A DNA stretch of 64,000 nucleotides, from the NCBI GenBank assembly GCA_963702595.1, contig CAVPDC010000024.1:15831-79830 (forward strand), written 5' to 3'. The notes beneath the pieces are model-generated. The model had not been told where the DNA came from, did not search any database, and saw only the letters and a program-made list of their open reading frames with translations. Positions 1 to 8,775 of the stretch are shown piece after piece. Source of the stretch: JALORV01 sp963702595 (GTDB lineage: Bacteria > Pseudomonadota > Gammaproteobacteria > Burkholderiales > Burkholderiaceae_F). The translations under genes were made by a program, and so were the position numbers. Position 1 is the stretch's first letter; each line of letters opens with the position of its first letter.

Positions 1-515
1 CCAGCGCTGCCATCGCGGTGCCGGGCATCGTGCTCGCGATCGGCTACCTGCGCACCTTTCAGGGCGTGGAGATCTTCGGCTCGCCCGTCACGCAAACGTG
101 GCTCCTGATCATGCTGGCCTACTCGGTGCGGCGGCTCCCCTACGCGCTGCGCTCCTGCATGGCAGCACTGCAGCAGATCAACATCAGCCTGGAGGAAGCC
201 GCCGAGATGCTCGGGGCCAGCCAGTGGCGCACTGTGCGCCGGATCGTCATTCCGCTGATGGCGGGCGGCATCCTGGCGGGCTTCGTTTCGAGCTTCATCA
301 CTGCCGCGGTGGAACTGTCTGCAACGATCCTGCTGGTGGTGAAGGAGTCGCAGGCGCCGATGAGCTACGGCATCTACCTATACATGCAGTCGATCGCCGG
401 CCGCGGGCCGGGAGCCGCACTAGGCGTGCTGCTGGTACTGACGGTCGCCATCGGCACCTACCTGTCGCACCGGTTCGTCGACCGCGCCAACCGAACCCTG
501 GAGACCCAGCGATGA
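1..515 (+). CDS. ABC transporter permease, Fe(III)/FbpB type, C-terminal part
   Basis: The gene enters from the left edge; codons are in frame from base 3 and about 170 residues remain. It is the C-terminal half of an inner-membrane permease that moves a substrate delivered by a periplasmic binding protein. The EAA loop that docks the ATPase is visible (EEAAEMLGASQWRTVRRIVIP), flanked by hydrophobic segments. The last codons overlap the ATPase start as ATGA, so the two are translationally coupled. The ATPase type suggests iron(III) or a similar small substrate, but the binding protein lies outside the window and specificity cannot be fixed. Confidence 0.85.
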   Translation, partial: SAAIAVPGIVLAIGYLRTFQGVEIFGSPVTQTWLLIMLAYSVRRLPYALRSCMAALQQINISLEEAAEMLGASQWRTVRRIVIPLMAGGILAGFVSSFITAAVELSATILLVVKESQAPMSYGIYLYMQSIAGRGPGAALGVLLVLTVAIGTYLSHRFVDRANRTLETQR

Positions 516-1561
516 GAGCGGTGGCTGTCGAGTGCATCGGCATAGGCCTCGCCTATGGCGCCAACCAGGTGCTGAAGGACATCACGCTCAGCATCGAGCC
601 CGGCGAGTTCTTTGCGCTGCTCGGGCCCTCGGGCTCGGGCAAGTCGACCCTGCTGCGGCTGATCGCGGGATTTAACCAGCACAACCGCGGACAGTTGCGG
701 GTCGACGGGCGCGACATCACCGGCGTGCCTCCACACGCACGCAACATCGGGATGGTGTTCCAAAGTTACGCGCTGTGGCCGCACCTGACCGTTTACGACA
801 ACGTCGCCTTCGGCCTCGTCGAGCGGCGCGTTGCGCGCGACGAGATCAAGCGCCGCGTGGCGGAGGCGCTGGAACTGGTCGGACTGACCGACTACGCACG
901 ACGCAGGCCCAACCAGCTCTCCGGTGGCCAGCAGCAGCGCGTTGCACTGGCGCGCACGATCGTCATCGAGCCGCAGGTGCTGCTGCTCGACGAGCCGCTG
1001 TCCAACCTCGACAAGAAGCTGCGCGAGCAGATGCGGCTGGAACTGAAGCGGCTGCAGCGCAAGCTCGGCATCACGACGATCTTCGTCACGCACGACCAGG
1101 AAGAAGCGATGACGACCGCGGACCGCATGGCCGTGCTCGAGGCCGGCGTGCTGCAGCAGGTCGGTACGCCGCACGAACTGTTCGACACGCCCGCCAACCG
1201 CTTCGTCGCCGAGTTCGTCGGCAGCACTAACCTGCTGGCTGGCCGCAGCGACAACGCGCGCCGCGTCTTCATCGCCGAAGGCTTCGGCGAGATCCCGCTC
1301 GCCGGCAGCGCGAGCGGCACGGCGATCTCGGTGCGGCCCCATGCCATCGCCATTGCCGAATCGCGCGATACGGCACGGGTGTGGTTCGAAGGTGCCATCG
1401 AGGAGAGCGAGTTCCTCGGCGAGTTCACTCGCTACGGCATACGCGTCGGGCCGACGCTGCTCACGGCCGACGCGCCACACCTATCGGCCACGCCAATTTA
1501 CACACCTGGCATGCGCGTGCAGATCGGCATCGATCCCGGCGAAGTGCGCGTCCTTGATTGA
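512..1561 (+). CDS. ABC transporter ATP-binding protein, FbpC/PotA-like
   Basis: A 349-residue ATPase that powers the upstream permease. Walker A (GPSGSGKST, about residues 38-46), the Q-loop (MVFQSYALWPH), the signature LSGGQQQR, Walker B with LLLDEP and the switch histidine in FVTHDQEE are all present. The C-terminal third (from about residue 240) is a TOBE-like regulatory region, typical of the iron, spermidine and sugar importer subclass. The start ATG overlaps the permease stop; a longer open frame upstream is only the permease read in another phase. The ligand is inferred from family only. Confidence 0.9.
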   Translation: MRAVAVECIGIGLAYGANQVLKDITLSIEPGEFFALLGPSGSGKSTLLRLIAGFNQHNRGQLRVDGRDITGVPPHARNIGMVFQSYALWPHLTVYDNVAFGLVERRVARDEIKRRVAEALELVGLTDYARRRPNQLSGGQQQRVALARTIVIEPQVLLLDEPLSNLDKKLREQMRLELKRLQRKLGITTIFVTHDQEEAMTTADRMAVLEAGVLQQVGTPHELFDTPANRFVAEFVGSTNLLAGRSDNARRVFIAEGFGEIPLAGSASGTAISVRPHAIAIAESRDTARVWFEGAIEESEFLGEFTRYGIRVGPTLLTADAPHLSATPIYTPGMRVQIGIDPGEVRVLD

Positions 1562-1633
1562 TCATCCGGCGTAAAGGGCCGGCATCGAGTCCCGCGATGC
1601 ACGGCTTCCGGACGGTTCAACAAGTCGAGCCCC

Positions 1634-2503
<870 letters not shown>

Positions 2504-2751
2504 TTCATTCCTTGAGTTGCTGTCGAGTCGACGGAAACCCGCATTGTGGCAGGCCCACGCCTCCGGGCGGGCTCGTCCGGTCCTGGCCCGGCCGCAGCTG
2601 ATGGCGTCCTCCTGCGGCGCACGCAGCGGACGCTCCCGGCCGCGCGCGGGCGAATCGTGTTCCGGCCGACGGGCGGGTGAAGTTGCTCGCTCCTCGTCGC
2701 AGGCGTTCGAGCAGCACGTTGCCCGACGGGGACTGCGGGCATCGAGGCGTC

Positions 2752-4368
2752 TCAGGCTTCGCCGGCGGGCGGCACGTGCGTCATCGCATGTTCCGCCAGC
2801 GCCGTGATGGTGAGTGAAGGATTGACGCCGGGATTGGCGGGCATCGCCGCGCCGTCGCAGACGATCAGGTTGCGGTAACCGAACACGCGACAGCGTGCAT
2901 CCACGACGCCGCAGGCGGCATCTTCGCCCACGACGGCTCCTCCGAGGATGTGCGCGGTGGTCGGGACGTTGGCGATGGCCTCGAGCACTGCGCACTGCGC
3001 AACGCCTCCGGTGTGCTCGGCGAGCCATTCGGCCGCCTTGTTGCCGGCGTCGATGTAGGTGGGATTCGGCTTCTCCGGGTCCTGCTCGGTGGTCAGGCTA
3101 ACACCGCGCCCAAACCAGCGGCGCCGGGCCCGGAACGAGATCGCGTTGTCGAGGGACTGCATCACCAGGAACACGACAGTCCGGCGGCCCCACCCAAACG
3201 GCAGCAGCGTGCGGGCGAACTTCAGCGGGTGGCGCAGGATGTTTCCGAGCAGCTTCAGCGGCCGCGTGATGCGCGTACCGTCACCGACGATCAATGTGAA
3301 GATCAGCGACATGAAGTCGCCCTTCGGACCGTAGGTGACGAACTCGATATGAGTGTCCTTACTCGTGTGGATGCTCGAACTGATCGCGACATCGCGCGAC
3401 GGCTCGAAGGTCGTGTCCGCCGGCAAGGTCACCGCCAGGATCGCCTCGCTGTTGGTACGCACGAGGCTGCCGAGACGGTCGCTGATGCCCGGCAGTGCGC
3501 CGGAGTGCTTGCACTGTGCAAGCAGGTCGTTCGTGCCAAGCGCGCCGGCCGCGAAGACGACGCCGCGCGCGCGCAAGGTTTGCCGCCCCTTGGCGAACCA
3601 GGCACCCGGCCGCTCCGCCGTCACGGCGTAGCCGTCAGTGCCATCGGCGGCACCGATCGGCCGCACGTCGACGACCTGCCGCTCGGGCAGGACAGTGGCG
3701 CCGCGCTGCTCGGCAAACCAGAGGTAGTTCTTTAGCAAGGTGTTCTTCGCGCCAACGCGGCAGCCGACCATGCAGGCTCCGCAGCGTGTGCACCCGGTGC
3801 GCGGCGGGCCGGTGCCGCCGAAGTACGGATCGGGTACTTCGCGACCCGGCTCGCCAAAGAAAACTCCGCATGGCGTGCGCGTGAACGTCTCCGCGACTCC
3901 GAAAGCCTGGCCGACCTGCTGGAGGAGCCTTTGATTGTCGCTTCCGAACGGCACCGTCTGCACGCCCAGCATGCGGGTGGCGGTGTCGTAGTGAGGCTTC
4001 AGTACGCTCGACCAGTCCGCGAGCGCCGCCCACTGCGGATTCGCGAAGAATGAAGGGGCCGCGCAATACAGCGTGTTTGCGTAGACGATGCTGCCGCCGC
4101 CGACACCGGAGCCGCTGGCGATCATCACGTCCTTGAACGGCGTGAGGCGGAAGATGCCGCGCAGGCCCAGCATGGGCACCCACAGGAAGTTGCGCAGATC
4201 CCACGTTGACTTCGCGTAGTCCTGGTCGCGGTAGCGCCGGCCGCGCTCCAGCACCACCACCCGGTAGCCTTTCTCCGACAGGCGCAGCGCAGCAACACTG
4301 CCGCCGAAGCCCGAGCCGATGACGATCCAGTCGAAATCGAATTGCCGCTCTTGTGGCTCGTCTTTCAT
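2752..4368 (-). CDS. GMC-family FAD oxidoreductase, cholesterol-oxidase-like
   Basis: A 538-residue flavoprotein. The N-terminal dinucleotide-binding motif GSGFGGSVAALRL (about residues 18-30) binds FAD, and the GMC C-terminal signature region contains NPGVNPSLTITALAE. A cysteine cluster CTRCGACMVGC near residue 195, followed by AKNTLLKNYL, is typical of the ChoD-like branch of GMC oxidases rather than choline or glucose dehydrogenases. No signal peptide is visible. The substrate is probably a sterol or other bulky alcohol, by family inference only. It sits 50 bases downstream of the alkylsulfatase gene on the same strand and may be cotranscribed with it. Confidence 0.85.
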   Translation of the reverse strand: MKDEPQERQFDFDWIVIGSGFGGSVAALRLSEKGYRVVVLERGRRYRDQDYAKSTWDLRNFLWVPMLGLRGIFRLTPFKDVMIASGSGVGGGSIVYANTLYCAAPSFFANPQWAALADWSSVLKPHYDTATRMLGVQTVPFGSDNQRLLQQVGQAFGVAETFTRTPCGVFFGEPGREVPDPYFGGTGPPRTGCTRCGACMVGCRVGAKNTLLKNYLWFAEQRGATVLPERQVVDVRPIGAADGTDGYAVTAERPGAWFAKGRQTLRARGVVFAAGALGTNDLLAQCKHSGALPGISDRLGSLVRTNSEAILAVTLPADTTFEPSRDVAISSSIHTSKDTHIEFVTYGPKGDFMSLIFTLIVGDGTRITRPLKLLGNILRHPLKFARTLLPFGWGRRTVVFLVMQSLDNAISFRARRRWFGRGVSLTTEQDPEKPNPTYIDAGNKAAEWLAEHTGGVAQCAVLEAIANVPTTAHILGGAVVGEDAACGVVDARCRVFGYRNLIVCDGAAMPANPGVNPSLTITALAEHAMTHVPPAGEA

Positions 4369-4418
4369 CGTGCAGCCGTCGTCCGGCGCTCGCGCAGGCC
4401 CCGCGTGTGGCTTGGAGT

Positions 4419-6392
4419 TCAGGGCGTGACGATCCTGAAGGTGGGGTCGAACGCGACCACGTTAGCAAACACCGCACCGAAGACCTTGGGATCGCCGTCG
4501 ACCTTCACCATGCCGGCCTGGGTGAGCTCCGCCAGCGTCTTGCCCTGCAGCAGCATCGCCAGAAATGCCGGTCGCGTCAGCGTCAGCGTCACATCGGGGT
4601 TCCGCAGTACGCGGCCCCGGGTGTTGTTCAGCACCGAGTTCGACAGCTCAAGCGCCCAGACTTCGTTGGTGTCGGTAAAAACCATCGCGATGGCCGCCTT
4701 CATGCCATCGGTCTTCTCGTGGTTCAGGCGCAGCGCGATGAAATCGAACAGCAGCTCGTTGGTCATGCCGCGCACCGTATCCGGCCCGCTGGTGCTCTGG
4801 GGGATCTTCTGAGGCCCGCTGCGCAGCTCAAACGCACCCATCAGGTAAGCGTTGCGCCAGGTGGCCGATTCGGCCTGGTAGCCCAGCTGTTCCAGAGCAT
4901 CGGCCTGCAGCGCACGCGCCTCGGCGTTGTCCGGGTTGGCGAAAACCACGTGGTTCACCACTTCGACGACCCAGCGGAAGTCGCCGGCGGCGTACGCCTT
5001 GCGGCCGTTGGCGAGGACAGCCGCCTCGCCGCCCATGGCGGCAACATAGCGCTTGGCTGTCTCGATCCGGGGCAGGCGATGCAGCGTCGCCGGGTTGGCG
5101 TCGTAGAAACCGAGGTAGTAGTTGTAGACGGCGCGCAGGTTGTGACTCAGCGTTCCGTAGTAGCCGCGCGAACTGGCGTCGGAGGCGAGCTCCTTCGGAA
5201 AGAACGGTGCATTGCCGAGTTCATCCATCGTCTGGCCCTGATTGGCCAGGTGCAGCGCGCGATCGTGCAGGAAGCGGTAGGTGTCGCGCTGGTTGGCCAG
5301 GTAGCGCCGGATGTTCGCTTTGCCCCAGGTCGGCCAGTGGTGGCTGGCGAACGCCACCTCGGCATCGGGAAAGAGGTCGAGTGTTTCGTTGATGTATTTG
5401 CTCCAGCCCAGGGCGTCACGAACCTTGGCACCGCGGATCGTGTAGATGTTGTGCATCAGCTTGACCGCCACTTCCGAGAGACACAGCGCCTTCCTGTCCG
5501 GGAAGTAAAACATCATCTCCGACGGCGCCTCGGAGCCCTGTGCCATCTGGAACTGGATGCGCACGCCATCGATCACCATCTCCTCGCCGGTCTTTTTGAT
5601 GAGGTGCGTCGGCGGGATCAGTCCGATCACGCCGTTGCTGAGACCCAGACCGAGCCCGGTGCCGACCGAACTCCTGTCGTCGGCCGGCAGCGAGACACCG
5701 TACATGTAGTTGGCACGGCGCGTCATCGCATTGCCGGCGAGGACGTTTTCGGCGACGGCGTTGTCCATGAAGCCGTCGGGCGCGATGATCCTGATCTTGC
5801 CGGAGCGCACGTCGGCCTCGTCGGCGACGCCCCGCACGCCGCCGTAGTGGTCGGCATGACTGTGCGTGTAGATCACCGCCACCACCGGCTTGGTACTTCG
5901 CAGGCGTTCCATCGCCAGCTTGAGCCCCGCGCGCGCCATTTCCGCGGTCAGCAGCGTGTCGATGACGATCCAGCCGTTCGTGCCCTCGACCAGCGTCATG
6001 TTGGCGATGTCATAACCGCGGATCTGGTAGATGCCGTCCGTAACCTTGAACAGTCCCTGCGCCGTGTTCAGAGTCTGCTGCCGCCACAAACTCGGATTGA
6101 CGGTCGACGGCGCGGCTCCCTTGACGAAGTCAAAGCGCTGCGCGTCCCAGACGATGCGGCCGTCGGCGGCTTTGACCAGTGGCTCGCTGAGTCCGGCGAG
6201 CCGGCCGCGCGTGGCGTCTTCGAAGTCCTGCCGGTCATTCAGCGACATCGATTGCAGGACTGCGGCGTTCGCGCGTTCGGTCGCCGCGGTGGCCGGACGC
6301 GGTGAAGCGCCCGCCGTCGCCTGCGCCAGGGCGCTCTGACCCGTCACCGCCATCAGGCAAGCCGACGCGACACACAGGAAGCGCTTCTTCAT
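4419..6392 (-). CDS. Secreted alkylsulfatase, SdsA1/BDS1 metallo-beta-lactamase fold
   Basis: A 657-residue exported hydrolase. A signal peptide (MKKRFLCVASACLMAVTGQS..) is followed by a metallo-beta-lactamase domain with the zinc motif THSHADHYGG near residue 195. The length and three-part layout match linear primary-alkylsulfatases: catalytic domain, helical dimerisation domain (about 400-520) and a C-terminal SCP2-like domain. These cleave alkyl sulfates such as SDS to alcohol and sulfate. The start was chosen because AAGAGGAG lies just upstream and the signal peptide begins there; an in-frame codon 21 residues earlier is less likely. It lies 254 bases downstream of phaB on the same strand. 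Confidence 0.88.
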   Translation of the reverse strand: MKKRFLCVASACLMAVTGQSALAQATAGASPRPATAATERANAAVLQSMSLNDRQDFEDATRGRLAGLSEPLVKAADGRIVWDAQRFDFVKGAAPSTVNPSLWRQQTLNTAQGLFKVTDGIYQIRGYDIANMTLVEGTNGWIVIDTLLTAEMARAGLKLAMERLRSTKPVVAVIYTHSHADHYGGVRGVADEADVRSGKIRIIAPDGFMDNAVAENVLAGNAMTRRANYMYGVSLPADDRSSVGTGLGLGLSNGVIGLIPPTHLIKKTGEEMVIDGVRIQFQMAQGSEAPSEMMFYFPDRKALCLSEVAVKLMHNIYTIRGAKVRDALGWSKYINETLDLFPDAEVAFASHHWPTWGKANIRRYLANQRDTYRFLHDRALHLANQGQTMDELGNAPFFPKELASDASSRGYYGTLSHNLRAVYNYYLGFYDANPATLHRLPRIETAKRYVAAMGGEAAVLANGRKAYAAGDFRWVVEVVNHVVFANPDNAEARALQADALEQLGYQAESATWRNAYLMGAFELRSGPQKIPQSTSGPDTVRGMTNELLFDFIALRLNHEKTDGMKAAIAMVFTDTNEVWALELSNSVLNNTRGRVLRNPDVTLTLTRPAFLAMLLQGKTLAELTQAGMVKVDGDPKVFGAVFANVVAFDPTFRIVTP

Positions 6393-6511
6393 ACGAAACT
6401 CCTCTTGGCAGGAAAGACGGTGGCGAGTGCGGGCCTGCACCCGCCACCGCTGCACAACTTCGTCAGGGTCGAAAGTCTGAAGCCACCGGAACTGAGGCCG
6501 CCACGAAGTTG

Positions 6512-6540
6512 CTCGGCGGCGCCTTGGGCAACCCGCCGAG
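6512..6540 (-). other. Stem-loop in the phaB-alkylsulfatase spacer
   Basis: Perfect 8-bp arms (CTCGGCGG at 6512-6519 and CCGCCGAG at 6533-6540) enclose a 13-base loop. It is in the 254-base gap between phaB and the sulfatase gene. A second stem with 7-bp arms and a 3-base loop lies at 6593-6609. Neither is followed by a T run on the minus strand, so a termination role for phaCAB is only possible. Confidence 0.3.
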
Positions 6541-6646
6541 GAACGTGCCCGGTCCGTCGGCTGCCACCGCCACCGGTCTCGGCCGGATACGGCGGCAGCC
6601 GTGCTGCCGAGCTCGTCGAACTGTCCCCGTGCCCGTGCCGGCGCGG

Positions 6647-7381
6647 TCAGCCCATGTGCAGGCCGCCGTTGCAGGAGAAGTCGGCGCCCGTTGTGAAACC
6701 GGAATCCTCGCCCGCTAGCCAGGTCACGATCGAGCCAATCTCATCCGGCGTGCCAAGGCGTTTCACCGGAATGGTCTCAACGATCTTTTCGAGAATCTGC
6801 GGCTTGATGGCCATGACCATTTCGGTGCCGATGTAGCCAGGGCTCACGGTGTTCACTGTGACGCCCTTTGCGGCGAGTTCCTGCGCCAGCGCCATCGTGA
6901 AGCCGTGCATGCCCGCCTTGGCGGCCGAGTAGTTCGTCTGACCGGCCTGGCCCTTTTCGCCGTTGACCGAGCTGATCTGGATGATGCGGCCCCAGCCCTT
7001 CTCGACCATGCCGGGCACGACCTGCTTGGTGACGTTGAACATGCTGTTGAGGTTGGTGTCGATGACCGCATCCCAGTCCTCGCGAGTCATCTTCAGGAAC
7101 ATGCGGTCACGCGTGATGCCGGCGTTGTTCACCAGAACGTCGATCGGGCCATGTTCCGCCACGGCCTTCGTAAAGGCGGCCTCGGTGCTGCTCCAGTCGG
7201 CCACATTGCCGACCGACGCGTAAAAGTTGTAGCCAAGCGCCTTCTGCTCGCCCAGCCACTTGTTGAAATCGCGGCTCGGCCCGCAGCCGGCGATGACCGT
7301 GAAGCCGCCCTTCGACAGCCGCTGGCAGATCGCCGTGCCTATGCCGCCCATGCCACCCGTTACGTACGCCACCTTTGCCAT
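6647..7381 (-). CDS. phaB: Acetoacetyl-CoA reductase
   Basis: A 244-residue short-chain dehydrogenase, normal length for PhaB. It reduces acetoacetyl-CoA to (R)-3-hydroxybutyryl-CoA with NADPH for PHB synthesis. The cofactor motif is TGGMGGIGTAIC (residues 8-19); the active-site Ser-Tyr-Lys are in ISSVNGEKGQAGQTNYSAAK; the C-terminus GADFSCNGGLHMG is diagnostic of PhaB rather than FabG. It is the last gene of phaC-phaA-phaB, 131 bases after phaA with a strong stem-loop between them. Confidence 0.97.
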   Translation of the reverse strand: MAKVAYVTGGMGGIGTAICQRLSKGGFTVIAGCGPSRDFNKWLGEQKALGYNFYASVGNVADWSSTEAAFTKAVAEHGPIDVLVNNAGITRDRMFLKMTREDWDAVIDTNLNSMFNVTKQVVPGMVEKGWGRIIQISSVNGEKGQAGQTNYSAAKAGMHGFTMALAQELAAKGVTVNTVSPGYIGTEMVMAIKPQILEKIVETIPVKRLGTPDEIGSIVTWLAGEDSGFTTGADFSCNGGLHMG

Positions 7382-7416
7382 TTCTGTCTCCGCATGTTGT
7401 TAAGTGCTGTTGTATT

Positions 7417-7451
7417 CGGGTCGGGCGCCAGGCCGTTCGAGGCCCGACCCG
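7417..7451 (-). other. Perfect 10-bp stem-loop between phaA and phaB
   Basis: CGGGTCGGGC (7417-7426) and GCCCGACCCG (7442-7451) are perfect inverted arms around a 15-base loop. On the transcribed minus strand the hairpin is not followed by a T run, so it is unlikely to be a full intrinsic terminator. Position suggests an mRNA-processing or stabilising element that could set phaA relative to phaB levels. Confidence 0.5.
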
Positions 7452-7512
7452 CAAAAATTACTCGGCCGAGTGCACGTGCGACGCGCAGCGTCGTGTATGC
7501 GGGGCCGACCGG

Positions 7513-8703
7513 CTACCGCTCTACAGTCAACGCCACGCCCATGCCACCGCCGATACACAGGGCCGCGAGTCCTTTCTTCGCGTCGCGCCGATTCATCTCG
7601 TGCAGCAGCGTGACCAGGACGCGGCAGCCCGAGGCGCCGATCGGGTGGCCAAGCGCGATGGCGCCGCCGTTGACGTTGATCTTGTCCTTGTGCGGCGCCT
7701 TCTCCCACCCAAGGTCCTTGTTCACCGCACAGGCCTGCGCCGCGAACGCTTCGTTCAGTTCCATCAGGTCGAGTTGCTCCGCCTTCCAGCCGGACTTCTC
7801 GAGCGCCTTGCGCGACGCCGGTGCCGGGCCCATGCCCATCAACGACGGATCGACGCCGGCAGAGGCGAAGCTCACGATTCGCGCCAGCGGCTTCAGTCCG
7901 AGCGCCTTGGCCTTGTCGGCCGACATCACGAGCACGGCGGCCGCGCCATCGTTGATGCCGGAAGCGTTGCCGGCCGTCACACTGCCCTGCTTGTCGAACG
8001 CGGGCTTCAGTCCGGCGAGCACTTCGGCATTGGACTTGCGATTGATGAATTCATCGGTGTCGAACACGATCGGGTCGCCCTTGCGCTGCGGGATCGTCAC
8101 CGGGACGATCTCGTCCTTGAACCGCCCTGCGTCCTGGGCGGCGGCCGCCTTGGTCTGCGATGCCAATGCCAGTGCATCCTGCGCGGCACGATCGATGCCG
8201 TGCGCCTTGGCCACGTTCTCCGCGGTGATTCCCATGTGGTACTGGTTGTAGACGTCCCACAGGCCGTCGACGATCATGCTGTCGATGATCTTCGCATCGC
8301 CCATGCGGAAGCCGTCACGCGAGCCCAGCATCACGTGCGGCGACGCGCTCATGTTCTCCTGCCCGCCCGCGATGACGATCTGCGCGTCGCCGTTGCGGAT
8401 TGCCTGCGCTGCCAGCATCACGGCCTTGAGCCCGGAACCGCAGACCTTGTTGATCGTCATCGCCGGCACTGTCACCGGCAGCCCGGCCTTGATGGCGGCC
8501 TGGCGCGCAGGGTTCTGGCCGCTGCCGGCCGTCAGCACCTGCCCCAGAATCACCTCGTCGACCTGATCGGCCGCCACGCCGGCACGGCGCAGGACTTCCT
8601 TGATGACGATGGCACCGAGCTCGGGCGCGGGGATCTTGGCGAGCGCGCCGCCGAACTTTCCGATGGCGGTCCGTGCGGCCGCGACGATGACTGCTTCGGT
8701 CAT
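7513..8703 (-). CDS. phaA: Acetyl-CoA acetyltransferase (beta-ketothiolase)
   Basis: A 396-residue thiolase that condenses two acetyl-CoA into acetoacetyl-CoA, the first step of PHB synthesis. The nucleophilic cysteine lies in NKVCGSGLKAV (about residue 88). The second active site is NGGAIALGHPIGASGCR (histidine about 350), and the final acid/base cysteine is in LCIGGGMG near the C-terminus. Length and start (MTEAVIVAAARTAIGKF) match biosynthetic thiolases. It is the middle gene of phaCAB. Confidence 0.97.
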   Translation of the reverse strand: MTEAVIVAAARTAIGKFGGALAKIPAPELGAIVIKEVLRRAGVAADQVDEVILGQVLTAGSGQNPARQAAIKAGLPVTVPAMTINKVCGSGLKAVMLAAQAIRNGDAQIVIAGGQENMSASPHVMLGSRDGFRMGDAKIIDSMIVDGLWDVYNQYHMGITAENVAKAHGIDRAAQDALALASQTKAAAAQDAGRFKDEIVPVTIPQRKGDPIVFDTDEFINRKSNAEVLAGLKPAFDKQGSVTAGNASGINDGAAAVLVMSADKAKALGLKPLARIVSFASAGVDPSLMGMGPAPASRKALEKSGWKAEQLDLMELNEAFAAQACAVNKDLGWEKAPHKDKINVNGGAIALGHPIGASGCRVLVTLLHEMNRRDAKKGLAALCIGGGMGVALTVER

Positions 8704-8730
8704 GAAATGACTCCGTGGTGAGTGCTGATG

Positions 8731-8757
8731 CGACGGCAGGCCTGATGCCCGCCGTCG
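8731..8757 (-). other. Stem-loop between phaC and phaA
   Basis: CGACGGC (8731-8737) and GCCGTCG (8751-8757) form a 7-bp stem, extendable by a GG/CC pair after one mismatch, in the 72-base phaC-phaA spacer. No T run follows on the minus strand. Together with the phaA-phaB hairpin it places a structured element at each junction of the operon. Confidence 0.4.
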
Positions 8758-8775
8758 AAGGATGCTAGCGCGGTC

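Noticed and set aside
4353..6305. 650-codon open frame opposite the alkylsulfatase
   Set aside because: It is an antisense shadow of high-GC coding DNA: composition is Arg/His/Val/Gly-rich with no recognisable domain, while the minus strand encodes a full alkylsulfatase with signal peptide.
6593..6609. Stem-loop downstream of phaB as a terminator
   Set aside because: A 7-bp stem with a 3-base loop, but no T run on the transcribed strand; not strong enough to list as a terminator.
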